A stretch of 64,000 nucleotides of DNA from Acanthacorydalis orientalis (Eukaryota; Arthropoda; Insecta; Megaloptera; Corydalidae). Shown here in pieces: positions 24,680 to 36,836 of this stretch. Both the position numbers and the translations under genes were made by a program. The notes under the pieces are model-generated. The model had not been told where the DNA came from. It did no database searches and saw nothing but the letters and a program-made list of their open reading frames with translations. The stretch spans positions 8,402,501 to 8,466,500 of the forward strand of contig CM068317.1 of the NCBI GenBank assembly GCA_034766995.1, read 5' to 3'. How positions within the stretch are numbered: position 1 is the stretch's first letter; each line of letters starts with the position of its first letter.

Positions 24680-25535
24680 CAAGTAATTCCCGTATAACGC
24701 GAAAGTTGCAAAAAAAATCCGCGTTAAGCAAATTGTGTTACACGAAACTTACATTTCATATTAAACAATGGGTTATGTCCCAACCGTTTTTTCAGATAAA
24801 ATATATTTTAAGATATAATTAAAAAATAAACTTTATTCGAAAATTAAATTAACAAAATATAAACATTTTATTTCATCATGTAGTTATAACAAGGAACTTA
24901 TAAATTAATTATAATCAGTATCAATCTCTTTTAAAATCACACTTCATTGAAAAGTTAAACTTATCATAGATATGAAATTTCTTCGACATATTTTTTGTTA
25001 TTTAATAGAATCCTATTTTTCAGTCTTTCCGATTTTTCAACTGGTTTAACTGTCAAGAAGTCAGTTATAAGACGTTGCTTGCTCTTTTTTTAGCAATTAT
25101 TTTTGAATTTAGTTTTATGGTGCTAGAGAAATTTCCAACTACTTCTTAAACTTGTTAGATCTTTCTATTAACAGACAGTTATTTTTAAAAAAGATTGTAA
25201 TATTTTAGACAAGTTTAATCTTTCTCATAAACTTTTTACATTAAATTGAAACATTTAATTGATTCATCAGTGTCCTTCTTCGAATCTTCATCGTCTTCTT
25301 CTTTGCAAGTATTTTGATTAGATTCAATCGTTAATTGAATCAACTCTTCCTCATTAAATCCTATGTTACCTTTTTTAATTCACGAACATCATCTTCAATT
25401 ATGTTATCAAATCCTTCTCCACTGAATAAATGAGAAATGTGTATATCTCGCGTTATCCAAAGGATTTAGGAAATAAAATTGCGCGTTAAATCGAATCCGT
25501 GTTATAGAAGTACCGCTTTATACGAGGAGTATCTA
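24680..25535 (-). mobile_element. Tigger/pogo-like element, internally deleted
   Basis: Ends CAAGTAATTCCCGTATAACG and, reverse-complemented, TAGATACTCCTCGTATAAAG are related terminal repeats. Each is followed by GCG-rich words about cells of the GTTATA/GCGTTA type, and each is flanked by TA. Minus-strand coding traces at about 25020-25420 give EEELIQLTIESNQ, an acidic run EEDDEDSKKD, and KQRLITDFLTVKPVE. These fit the acidic C-terminal region and tail of Tigger/CENP-B-type transposases. The DNA-binding and DDE parts are absent, so this is an internally deleted, ~856-bp copy. Confidence 0.72.
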
Positions 25536-25695
25536 TATTCATTCAATTTAAATTAGAAGTTTAAAAATTTAAAAATCTAATTTAAAAATAGTATGACAGA
25601 TATATTATCTGATATTCCTATAAAAATGAGTATTAATATTTAAAAAAATCTATATACTATTATATATTTACGCTAAATATTGATTTTTAATTTAC

Positions 25696-25699
<4 letters not shown>

Positions 25700-25735
<36 letters not shown>
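25700..25735. repeat. (TA)n microsatellite
   Basis: 36-bp TA run about 30 bp outside the left end of the next mariner. Confidence 0.93.
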
Positions 25736-25739
<4 letters not shown>

Positions 25740-25766
25740 ATTAGTACATTTTTAAACAGATTTTAT

Positions 25767-27000
25767 TAGTTGTCCAAATTAATTCCATGCTTTTTTTTAT
25801 TGAAAATAAGTGTTTATTTATGAAAAAATAGAATACATTTTAATCTTCAAAGTATCTTCCATTAATTTGCATAAGTTTGGTTCATTTTTCGGGTAGCTGA
25901 CTTCACTTGATGAAGAAAATATAGAAGCTTCGAGTCGATAAAAGCATCAATGCGTTTCAGACCTCTTCTGTTTCAAAATGAGTAACAGCCAGATGATGCT
26001 GGAGCGATCGGAACAGGTGATAATCTGATGGAGATAGATCCGGTAACTATGCCTCACGAGGGAGAAATTTGCAACCCAACGAACAAATAATGTCTGTGGT
26101 TCTTTTTGACACGTGCATCTGAACATTGTCTTGTTCCAGATAACTTAGCTTTTTCTCTTCCCAGTGAATGGTCTTTTTCTTTCTAATTCGTCACTCAAAC
26201 GGATGGACTGTCGTTGGTAACGTTCTGAATTTACAATCTTACCAGATTCAAGTAACATATTAATACATTACACCCTTAATGTTCCACCAAATTTACAATA
26301 ACAAATTCTTGGCGTGAACATTTGGTTTTGGAGTCGATATCGATGGTACATCAGGCATAGTCTATGATTATCGACCTTTAGGATTGTCGTACAATCCCCT
26401 GGTTATGATTTAATGCAAAAAATCCTTTCTTTCAAACCTTGTGAGCGAGAATATAGCTGTATCTTCTTTTTTTGTTTTCCGGGCTGAGATCGTGTGGAAA
26501 CCATCTAACCTTTTGAATTTTTCCTAGCCGATGTAGACAATAGTAAATTAATTGCTGGGTAATTCCGAGCTGTTAAGCGAGTTCCTGTTCATTGTAAGCA
26601 GTAGGTGTAAGCACTTAACAGTTGCTGAAGCTCTTCAATTTTTTTCAATCATTCGAGTTGTTCTTGATCGGTAAAATCAAAATCGCCACACCGAAAACTT
26701 TGAGACCATTTTTTGTATGTTTTAAGCATTACAAAATCTACCCCCAAGGTTGCACAAATTATTCCCGTGGTATTGGTAACATTATTTTCAATTGAAATCC
26801 GAAAACTATTCAATGTTTAATATTCTACTTTACGGAAGTCATTATGAACTGTTTTGTGAGGTTATGCCAACTGCATAGCCAAGATATACATTGTTTTTAA
26901 ATGTTAATTTCAAAATCCTAAAACGAGGAAAAATATTTTAATTTAAAACAGAGTTATGTGTGGTTCCATTTAAAAATACTGAATTAATTTGCACACCTTA
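25767..27000 (-). mobile_element. Near full-length dead mariner element
   Basis: The left end TTAGTTGTCCAAATTAATTC and the reverse-complemented right end TAAGGTGTGCAAATTAATTC form ~25-bp inverted repeats about 1.23 kb apart, the usual mariner length. Minus-strand transposase traces: FRCGDFDFTDQE (end of the N-terminal domain), KDFLH...YDNPKGR around the first catalytic site, LEQDNVQMHVSK (second D), PDLSPSDYHLFRSLQHHLAV (third D) and LPEK-TKLMQINGRYFE at the C-terminus. Many stops and frameshifts; the first GDE motif is not recognisable. Exact termini are uncertain by a few bases. This copy is not the same subfamily as the TTAGGTTGGT elements. Confidence 0.88.
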
Positions 27001-27306
27001 TATTTTTTTATTCGTGAACATTAATACTTAACTATATAAAGCTAGACTAGATGTATATATGTATGGATGTCTATTTGTGTATATGTGTGTGATTCATTGA
27101 ACTGATTCTTATATAAATTAACTGATTCGGAACTGAGGTGTAATTAATAAATGAATTAAGAATATTAATCAAATTCGCTTCTATATATATTCATATAAAA
27201 ATCTATTGTTCAGTTGAAATTTTTCCCATGGCAATCCGTAATCAAATGGTTTCTCATAGATTGAGAATTGTAATTACTTTTAAGGTGCTCATTCTTTGTT
27301 AAATGG
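27001..27306. other. AT-rich non-coding stretch
   Basis: Contains a short TATG/TGTG tract at about 27053-27091. Nothing else seen. Confidence 0.5.

Positions 27307-27373
<67 letters not shown>
27307..27373. repeat. (TA)n microsatellite, ~67 bp
   Basis: TA array with one TACA and one TGTA interruption near its ends. Confidence 0.95.
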
Positions 27374-27639
27374 GCGATTCGTAACTGAAGATACAGCTGA
27401 TTATTTCTTATACTCTTTATATCCTGTCTAGATGGACGGACGGATTTAATAAATATGTATCATCGGAAGTGTTAATTATAAACTATTGTTGATGATTCAA
27501 TAACATTTTTCCCATAATCGGACACGTCATACATTGTATAGAAAAAACTCGCTTTTTGTTAATAATTTTTTGTATAGAATTTTAATATTGTTCTTTTTAT
27601 AATAACATATACATTTTTAATCACGCACATATTCATATT

Positions 27640-27674
<35 letters not shown>

Positions 27675-28713
27675 ATATGCGTATGTATGGTTATGTGTGA
27701 AAGTATCTATGTGTAATTATTATTTAATAATACAAACGTCCTGATTCACTATTTATTAGTTTCTGCTACTAACCAACGTATATGAATTAGATCCGTTCTT
27801 CCAACGTCAAATATTTTTTCAATAAATAATCAATTTAATATTTAATGTAGAACATATCAGTATTAAAATCATTTAAATAGGAAAAATGTAATGGATATTT
27901 CTTTTTTTATATAATAGACTAGTTGTAAATAGTTTTTATCTGAATGCTAGACTTAAATAGATATTATATTATATGTCTTGATTTAAAATCTATAATTTTC
28001 CCTATTAATGACATTGTTTTTAGTAAATTGTAAAAAATATATTATCTATGCCATTGTGTATTACATTTTTAAAATTAAAGTGCTGTTTTTATAATCAAGA
28101 TCATAGTTAAATAGTACAATGATTTGTATATTTTCGATCTTTAAGAAAATTACTAACAATTATTTAAAACGTAATTAAATAATTTTCTTCGACAAAAGAT
28201 TTCTTCGAACTGACTGCATGAAAAAATAATAATTTGTTTTTTAAAAAAATGATAATGAGTATTTTTTGACCGATTTATAGAATTGTATAATTAGATAAAT
28301 GAGTTATGGATCCAAATAAGATTTTGTAATAAAATCCATTGGATGTGTGTGAAAATGATTATCTGACAAAATAAGAAAAATACTTAAAAAGTTAGTTTTG
28401 CAATATTAAAGGCGTATTTTCAGTCATTATTTAATCAAAAGAAAAATATCTATATTTTTCTGTACCTTAACTATCTGAGGATCAAAAATGATCTATAAAT
28501 ATTCATTAAATATTATTCAAAAAATGTGCTTTGTGGCGTGTGGAGAAAAATTATTTGTAAAAAATGAACTATAGTATAGTGTTCCTAAAATGCTTCCTTA
28601 AACACAGAAAAATAAACTTCCTATGTAAATAACTTTTTAAAAAGTGTAGTTCTGTCAACACTAATTAAATTAGAGGTAAGAAAAATGCAAGGCATTACAA
28701 TTTAATGAAAAAT

Positions 28714-28750
<37 letters not shown>

Positions 28751-29208
28751 TATATAAAAATAAAAAATATATATTCTCTGTACTCAGCTTATTTTTCAAA
28801 ATTAAATACAAAGGATCGATAGTATCTATTATATTTTCGAGTTTGAATTACAGTCAAATTGTTCAATTCTTTTATTTATGTTCAAATGAAAGTAAACGTA
28901 CATACTGTCTGAATTGTGATCACAAGAAAGGCTTTTTTATTGAATTCAATTCAAAAAAAACTTTTCACCTGAAGAGATAAATATTTAGATAATAAAACAC
29001 TCTTAAGCTTAGTAACAGTCTTGATGAATTATCCAAAAACTTCTATAATACAATAATCTCAAAAAATGTTAATCCTATTCATATCTTTATCACTTCAGTG
29101 TTTACTTTGATGTGTTGTTCTTGTGGTTCTCTTCATTTAGGAATAACTAAATGTATACTTTCTGTGGTCAGTTCTGACAGCTATCGAATGACTTCAAATA
29201 CATTTAAT

Positions 29209-29264
<56 letters not shown>

Positions 29265-29544
29265 TTTGAGAATCAAAAGATTCATATCTCTAATCTTCAA
29301 TAAACATTATTTGAAACTTACTCATGCAATTTTCAAGACTGTTTCCAACTAGTTATAAACTTTGTATAAAATTATTTTCTTCTTGCAACACTTTACTACG
29401 TTCTATTCCAGATTTTCACACAGAGCGTAGTGTTTTTCACATCTTTTTTAATAAATAATTGAGCAATATTTAATTTTAAATAAATAATATTTAAAAAATC
29501 AAATGAAGTCAAATCAAAAGAATAAAATTTAAAAATCACATAAA

Positions 29545-29581
<37 letters not shown>

Positions 29582-30963
29582 ATGCTATAATATTTATTAG
29601 ACTTAATAGTTTGAAAATGTTACTTTTTTATATCTAAATAAATATTCTAAGAATCCAAATTATTGTTGAAATTAAATATTACTATAATATAAATCTTTTC
29701 TCCAGTAGTAGGTAGAAAAGAGCTGGTAGTCAATATTATATTAACTAAAATAATATAAATAAGCACTTATTTTAATGAGTTGTAACAAATACATTACATT
29801 TTATTTCAAATTTATTAAAATTCAAGGAAATATTTTTTAAATAGAAAAGTAATTCAGTTAAATTTGCTATAAAATATATTTAAAAACTTTAACGTTAAAA
29901 AATAAAATTTATTTATATGAAGTAATAATGCCATTACTAGTATAGTTTATTTTCCTGTTTCTATTTTCATCTGCTACTTCTAATTATTCAGAATTTAGAT
30001 TAACTCTATTATTGGTAGAAGAGAAAAAAACTATGTATATGCCTACAAATATATATATGAACCGTTCTAACTTATGATAATATTGTAGAATAAAATTTTA
30101 TGTTCAGATATAGTATAATATAAATATAAATAATTAATTTATCAGACATACTTTGTATTAATTAAACCATTACAGTATAAACTATAATGGTTTTTTAATA
30201 TTTCATTCAAGGCGAAATTAAATTACTTCACTCGTAAAAAATAACGAGAGATTAAGTAAGCATATATTGTTTAATGAGTAGATATCATTTCCTAAATTTA
30301 ATTTATTATTTCGTGTATCTTCATCAGTAATTTCGTTCACTACTTAAGTATTATTAGTACATACACATTAACATGTTAATGTGTATTACAAATTGTATAA
30401 TTTCATCGAAGTAGATATTATTTCAACTCGTTTCGTACGTGTATATGTGTGTAAATACATTTTTTTCGAATATTTAGGATAATTTCGTTCATTTCCTAAA
30501 TTTATTCGTTAATGGGTTCTGAATTAAGTACGTTTTGTTTTTTTTACTTAATCGAAACATGCGGTGTAGATTAATAAACAGGACGTACGAATTTAACATT
30601 CGGTTATTTAATTAGAAATAATGATTGCACACATATCTTTTTTCATATAGTACTTATATTACTTCCATTTTCGTTTTTATATAGACGGATATTAGTACAG
30701 AGCTATAAATAAATAGCAAAAACAATAAATTCTAATTATGCTTCATATAGCTTACAAATGATCTATATTTTTTATTATACATACTTTTTTATACGAGTAA
30801 TAGAATTTTATACAAAACTATTTGACAGTCATAAAAAAATTAATGTTTTAATATTCTCTCTAAAACAAAAGTAATATAAGATTATATAATTTAGATATGA
30901 GTGCATAGTATTTATAATATAATTTTTAGGTGCAATCAATTAATAATGCTGTTTCTTTTTCAG
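27374..30963. other. AT-rich non-coding block
   Basis: TA arrays at 27640-27680, 28717-28745, 29213-29262 and 29546-29579. No homology seen. Open frames at 28705-28980 and 29098-29352 include repeat-encoded Tyr-Ile tracts. 30300-30620 is slightly less AT-rich. Confidence 0.5.
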
Positions 30964-30993
30964 GTGTGTTTCATTTCATTTTCACTTTATTTG
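30964..30993 (+). other. Candidate 30-nt microexon or recursive-splice site
   Basis: A strong acceptor-like tract (CTGTTTCTTTTTCAG) ends at 30963, and a consensus donor GTAAGT begins at 30994, leaving 30 nt between. All three frames are open (frame 0: VCFISFSLYL). The acceptor is followed at once by GTGTGT, a donor-like sequence, so the CAG/GTGTGT junction could be a zero-length recursive splice point with the downstream GTAAGT as a competing donor. A sequence like TTAATAAT upstream could be a branch point. Chance matches of this quality are expected in a 64-kb AT-rich window. Confidence 0.3.
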
Positions 30994-31097
30994 GTAAGTC
31001 CTTTAAAATAATGTTTATTAATGCTGTAATGTCGTTTTTCACATATTTATCTCGAATATAACCTTAATGTTGAATATAAAACAAAAAAAATAAAAAG

Positions 31098-31188
<91 letters not shown>

Positions 31189-31190
31189 AT
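31098..31190. repeat. (TA)n-(GT)n compound microsatellite
   Basis: About 67 bp of TA followed by about 26 bp of GT. Tyr-Ile and Cys-Val open frames across it are repeat translation. Confidence 0.96.
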
Positions 31191-31395
31191 AAAAATGAAT
31201 CTAAAAAAATAGTTCCAATGAGTATACAAAAATTACTTTATTTCATAAAATCTATCAAAAACATATTGTATAGTATGTTTTTTATGAAAATAAATATTAT
31301 AAAAACCGAATTTCAGCATTATGATTTTTCAGTATTTGATCATTCCATTTATAAGTCAATAATCATTAGATTTTCAGTTATCATTCAGTTATAAA

Positions 31396-31769
31396 CAGCG
31401 GACGATTTAGGCAGAGGCAACATGGGCCACTGCAAATTTTTAAAAGCTAGAAATTTTATTTTTAATCATAATTTCCATTTAAATGTAGCTGAAATATGAA
31501 ATGAAGAATTAAATCTAAAGATTTTGGTAATTGAAATTTTGTTTCTAAAATTTATTTAACAGAACTTTATAATTTCCAATTTTTAATAAAATAAATGAAT
31601 GGAAAATTTTGTAAATTTTTTAGTGACTAAAATTTTTTTTGTTGAAATGTTCTCAAAATTATCAACAGTTAAAGATTTTTCTTAATAAATTTGAACAAAA
31701 ATCTGGGAGAGGGAGAAGTGGCATTTAATTGGTGGCTCAAAGGGAGCACTTAAAGTAAATCCGACCCTG
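31396..31769. mobile_element. Non-autonomous hAT element with 8-bp TSD
   Basis: The left end CAGCGGACGATTTAGG and the reverse complement of the right end, CAGGGTCGGATTTACT, are terminal inverted repeats of the CAGxGGCGGATTTA hAT type. The flanks GTTATAAA (31388-31395) and GTTATGAA (31770-31777) match at seven of eight bases, the 8-bp target duplication expected for hAT. Internal words GGGCCACTGC and GGGAGAGGGAGAAGTGGC are typical of this derivative. 374 bp, no coding capacity. Confidence 0.85.
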
Positions 31770-32908
31770 GTTATGAAATTATTAATTTACGTAAATTGTT
31801 GCTAATAATTAACTAATTAGTAAAAAAATAAACATAGAAAACAAATAAAATAAACTGCTCATTTTTTTAAGATTAGATTTTTCAAAACGAAAATTATATT
31901 TTTTTTGAATTTAATTTCATTAGCTTAAATATTTTAATTTAAGGTAAAAACTCCTGACGTTTTATTAAAAAAAAACAAAATAGTTTTCCTGTGATAACAA
32001 AAAAATATTAGATTTTTGTTAACTCTACTTGCTTATTGTCAATTAGAATGTATATAATGTCGAAAATCTTATTTAATTCAAATTTTAACTTTAAATCATT
32101 CTAAAATAATTTACATGCAAATTTACATGTAAAAAAATAAATATTATCTATTGTAGATGTTTTTAAACAATTAGTTGTTTCTAGTGTCAAGGTAGTTTAT
32201 ATTTACTCAGATAGTAATATTTGCTCAAATATTTAAATTGAAAGAATGTAATATTTCAAATAAAATACTACAAGTAATTTTGTTTTCGTATAAAATTAAA
32301 AAGACAACTTTTAATTATTAATACTAAAATAATGACTTAAGGAAAGTTTAATTTATTTAAACATATTTTTTATTCAACTTTAAGAAAATATTCGACCTTT
32401 TTAAAGGAAACATCTGTTTTGATTTTAATAATGGAAATGAATGTGTCACTTTTAAAAATTATTTTTTTTGTATTACACATCTTTTTTTTCAATAAAAATG
32501 TTCAATAATTCATTATTAAAATTTTTTATTGTTACCAATACGTATTTAGATAGTAGCAGTATCCTTTTTGTAACTCTTAAAGTACAAAAAATAAATGTCT
32601 GTACCTTAGAACTATGAAAAGAATCTTTGTAAAGGATGGATTTCCCATTAAAATCAACACAAGTTATAAATCAATATCAATGATAATCAATTATTAAAAA
32701 TTTTTGATTCAAAAGATTATATGGTTTTTATGCGATTGAAACATTTATTTAGAAAACTAATTTTACCGGTGTTCTAAAAACTATTATAGTGAAAAATGTA
32801 TCCATTTAATTTAATCTGAAAATTAAAATTTTAAATAGAATATTATTTTATAAAATCTAATTGTAAATTGATGAAAATTTATCAGAATATGAGAGAAAAA
32901 TGTAAGAG

Positions 32909-32981
<73 letters not shown>

Positions 32982-33374
32982 AATCAAACTGGTTGTAATG
33001 AAAAAGACTCAGTTTTATATAAATATGCATATGAAAGTTGCTATTGATTTTTTTAAATATAAAGAATGACATAATTAATGAATAAATATTTTAAAGTTTA
33101 TTTTGAAGCATAATATGATTTTAAGTTTTAAAGAAGAAGTTATTTAATAGTTGCGTTGAGAAATAGTTAAGATTAACAATGACCGGATTTAAAAAAATGA
33201 TGTACATTGATCTAATAAAATAACATTCAAATGTTAAAAGTCATTTAAGATGAACAATGACCGGTAATAAAAAAAACTCTAATCTTCAAACAATAAACAA
33301 TATATAAATTCTATTTAAAATAATCGAAACACATATGATACTATGTGTGAATTAAGAAGTACAGGATATCTCAC
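31770..33374. other. AT-rich block with TA array and short direct repeat
   Basis: A TA array lies at 32909-32977. A 20-bp direct repeat TTAAGATTAACAATGACCGG at 33167-33186 recurs at 33245-33264 with one mismatch, 78 bp apart. No coding seen. Confidence 0.5.
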
Positions 33375-33465
33375 AAATTCATCTAGGTCCACGCGGCTAG
33401 TTTCGTAGATTATAGAACATATTGTAGTCTCCAAACAACATCCACCGGACGTAACATCATCAAAT
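33375..33465 (-). other. Candidate coding exon, 91 bp
   Basis: On the minus strand a good acceptor (TTTTTCGCATGTTTACAG) ends at 33466, and a donor-like GTGAGA starts at 33374. After one base, 30 codons are open, with motifs such as DDVTSGGCCLET and YETSRVDLDEF. GC is about 40% here against roughly 25% around it. On the plus strand all three frames across the same interval contain stops. If spliced it would be entered in phase 2 and left in phase 0. I recognise no family. The frame also runs open beyond both splice sites, so the call rests on the composition island plus splice signals. It could equally be a conserved non-coding element. Confidence 0.35.
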
Positions 33466-33823
33466 CTGTAAACATGCGAAAAACACACACAATCAATTAG
33501 TCACCTATATGTATAACAATGCAAGTGATTATTATTTAGATAAGTTATACAATACACATCCTGGAATTAGATTCACAATTATCTGTTTATTGTTTATAAA
33601 TAACTTAAAATATACGTGATATTCATCTATGTTTTTAGAGACTATTAGGTCATTAAAAATGGATTTAGGTAACATTATACATCTGATAACTATTTTGTAG
33701 TTTTATAATATATAATATAATTCAAACCTGCTTGTTATTAACGATTCTGACCGTGTGGCTGTTTTAAGAGCTGAGCGATCAAAGTTTGAGAAATGATTCG
33801 CAGTAGTAAATTATCTTACACAG

Positions 33824-33876
<53 letters not shown>

Positions 33877-34236
33877 ATGTGTGTATGAATATATTTAGTG
33901 GTAGACACCTTTTAAAATTAAATGAACTTCATAAATATTGGTCTGTATTTTAATTGATCTTAAATATTTTCATTTTTTTCTCAAAATATAATTCTGGTAC
34001 ATTCAATTCATAATCATAAATGAATTTTTCACCTACTCTACAACCTACAAGTGTTTATAAATATATGAGAAAATAAAATTGCAATTTTAATGTTTTTAAT
34101 TAAATTAGGTAATACTTAATCGATGTTCTCTTTTACTTTGTTAATGTTATATGTAAATTAAAGCTAAGATTAGTATTTATTTAGAGTTTTGTTCTTTCTC
34201 TTTCTCTCTCTCTCTCTCTATATATATTCATTATAT

Positions 34237-34292
<56 letters not shown>

Positions 34293-34490
34293 TGATTCCA
34301 TTTAGGATTTCACATGGATCTATTAAAAAGGAGTGCAGATGTTAAGAAGTCATATTATTTTTTGTTTAGTACTTTAGTTCAATTCAGTACTAAAATACAA
34401 TTGAACTAAAATACTAAATAGAGTGTAACAGGTTTTTTTTAATTTTTATGTTTTTTTAATACTTTTGGAAGCCTAAATTGAATCAGCCTA
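33466..34490. other. AT-rich block with microsatellites
   Basis: A (TA)n then (GT)n tract lies at 33825-33888. A (TC)n run at 34198-34218 leads into a TA array at 34239-34290. No coding seen. Confidence 0.55.
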
Positions 34491-34690
34491 CATATATATA
34501 TATATATATACATGTATATATACATGTATATATACATGTATATATACATGTATATATACATGTATATATACATGTATATATACATATATATATATGTATA
34601 TGTGTGTGTATGTATGTTTATGTATGGATGTGTGTGTATGTGTATGAGTGTGTATGTGTATGAGTGTGTATATGTGTTTAAATGCGTGTA
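34491..34690. repeat. 12-bp minisatellite inside TA/TG microsatellite
   Basis: After a short TA run, the unit CATGTATATATA is repeated in tandem about six times (34511-34582). It is followed by TA and then irregular TATG/TGTG units to about 34690. Because 12 is divisible by three, open frames on both strands show an Ile-His-Val-Tyr period; these are not genes. Confidence 0.93.
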
Positions 34691-34809
34691 TTAACATTTC
34701 TATATCCTTGTAAGTAAGACCATTAAGGTATAGATAATTCTTAAAAAATCACTAATGTCCAGATAGTAGAAAATGTATAAAATAATCTAATCATGAATAT
34801 GATACTATT

Positions 34810-34811
<2 letters not shown>

Positions 34812-34882
<71 letters not shown>
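34812..34882. repeat. (TA)n microsatellite, ~71 bp
   Basis: Uninterrupted TA run, among the longest pure arrays in the window. Confidence 0.96.
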
Positions 34883-34884
<2 letters not shown>

Positions 34885-35449
34885 TAGTTAATGTTAAATA
34901 TAAATATGAATTACAAAGTACAAGACATCTTTACATTTGTTCTTAAAAGATAAAATTATCAATAAATGGAGTTAAGAAATTATTTTCGTTTTAATGAAAT
35001 GAAATTTTCTAAAAACAATTTTAATTTGTATTTTTGTATTTCATATTAAATTGTAATAGAATTCTGTACTCCTATGAATGTTTTTTTGAAGATAAATAGA
35101 TAGATCTTTTGATTGTTTTTAAATTTTCATAGAATGAAAATTGTTACATTATAATATGATTTAAAAAATATTAACTAATTATTAAATAAACGTATAGAAA
35201 ATTTTTATTGTAACGACACTGAAAGGCCCGTTATAAATAATTCATCAAAATTAAATGTCGTTAAACCCAAAGATATATATATATATATATACAAACTCGT
35301 ATTTTTACTTCATAGTTTTATGAAAGGATTCATAAATGTATATGTAAGAACACTTTCCACGATTATATTTTACTCCATTACCTCAATTTTTCATGTATAT
35401 ATTCTATTTTTGATTATTTGTTTTTATGTCTATGATTCCATTTATGTCG
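34883..35449. other. AT-rich non-coding stretch
   Basis: Nothing recognised; short TA array at about 35274-35291. Confidence 0.5.
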
Positions 35450-35632
35450 ATTGATGATTTGTCTTCTTTACATCATCTGAATGTCCGTTCTTTACTACTA
35501 ATTTCAGAATGTATGCAATCTTCAGAAAGATATTAGAGATTCTGTAATATCTATCTGAAGATGAATCTTGTGTCGAAACTAGTAATGGAAAACAGACACT
35601 TGGATAATCGAACAGAATAAAGACCATCAGGC
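35450..35632. repeat. Foldback family F, copy 2
   Basis: An imperfect palindrome of ~183 bp. The left arm reads GTTCTTTACTACTAATTTC, then CAATCTTCAGAAAGATATTA. The right arm, reverse-complemented, reads CTGTTTTCCATTACTAGTTT, then CATCTTCAGATAGATATTA. The outer right sequence AATCGAACAGAATAAAGACC matches the 46.3-kb copy. A minus-strand open frame lies across it but is only a by-product. An RNA copy would fold into a long hairpin. Confidence 0.75.
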
Positions 35633-36751
35633 GAACTTATATATTCTACTTATACTATAATATTTATGTACATACTTTTAAAAAATATACATTACATTAA
35701 TTCAGGCAGAGAGAAGTGAAAGGCAATCTTAATTTGTTTTTCAATTTTTGTCTAACATTAATACTTTATTTTTTAAAAATTCGAAATTCCTAATAAATTG
35801 GAACAATCTTTTTAAATTTTTTAATCTTTATATTATTTATATTATAATTAATGATTGGAAAGATTCACTATCCTAGTTATCTTCATAAAAATTTTCCTTA
35901 ATTTTCGTAATAATTTTTGTATTAGTTGATTTCTTTGAAATAATTCTATAAACGTTAATTCCCACAAATTCTTCCCAGCGTTAATTATAAAATTCTATAT
36001 CTTTTAAATTTTATATAAAACTTACTAATTCATTTACAAGAGTAAGAAAAAATTAGATTCTTTAAATCATAACATAAGATCACTCTATTTTAAATGTATT
36101 TCCTTCCGCTGTTCTGTCTTCATAGGAGACTTACAGACACTTTTATATTATTTATGTATTGACCGATCAAAATCAATAATTATTTTAACAGTTTAGTTCT
36201 TTTTATGTATTTATTATTAAATTTCCGTTAAGGCAGTTGAATATGGCATTTATTTAGGTTTAAATAAGAGGTAGTTCAAACCTAAATGTTCAATAGCTCT
36301 TATATTTTTATTTTGTATCCATGTTCGGGTTATTGTGGTAATGATCTTAGTTATTGACGCACCCCAAAACACCAAACATCTATCTTAAGATTAAATTAGA
36401 TATATCAATGTATGATACCCAAATGTAATATTAAATACGATAAATCTTAGAAAATGATTGTCAGATCACAATTGTGACAATATTTATGTAATCCATGAAA
36501 AAGAATTTGACTACAACACGTTCTAAACCAGTTTATTTATCACGATTCTCAAAATTTACATCAGTTTTTATAGAGAAAATTATATTTTTTATTCTTATTT
36601 ATTATATCTTCAAAAAATTAATAAATGTTTCAATTTTTGGTAATTCTCGATTTTTTTCTCAGGACAGAAACCGTAAAACATGTCGTTTTAACCTAAATCG
36701 TAACCATACCAACGTCGCTGACCATGAATTTTACTTATACATTTGATTGTT
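35633..36751. other. AT-rich non-coding block
   Basis: No gene recognised. A frame at 36495-36746 is open for 83 codons but has no family features. Confidence 0.5.
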
Positions 36752-36836
36752 TATATATATATATATATATATATATAACCGTATATATATATATATATAA
36801 CCATATATATATATATATATACATAGAGAGAGAGAG
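36752..36836. repeat. (TA)n array with AACC/AACCG spacers and (GA)n tail
   Basis: Three TA blocks separated by AACCG and AACC, then a short GAGA run. Confidence 0.92.

Noticed and set aside
31047..31229. His-Thr/Tyr-Ile protein
   Set aside because: Encoded by the TA-GT compound microsatellite.
34491..34690. CRISPR-like regular repeat spacing
   Set aside because: It is a simple tandem minisatellite without unique spacers in a eukaryotic sequence.
34478..34697. Overlapping Ile-His-Val-Tyr proteins on both strands
   Set aside because: Pure translation of the 12-bp minisatellite and TG repeats.
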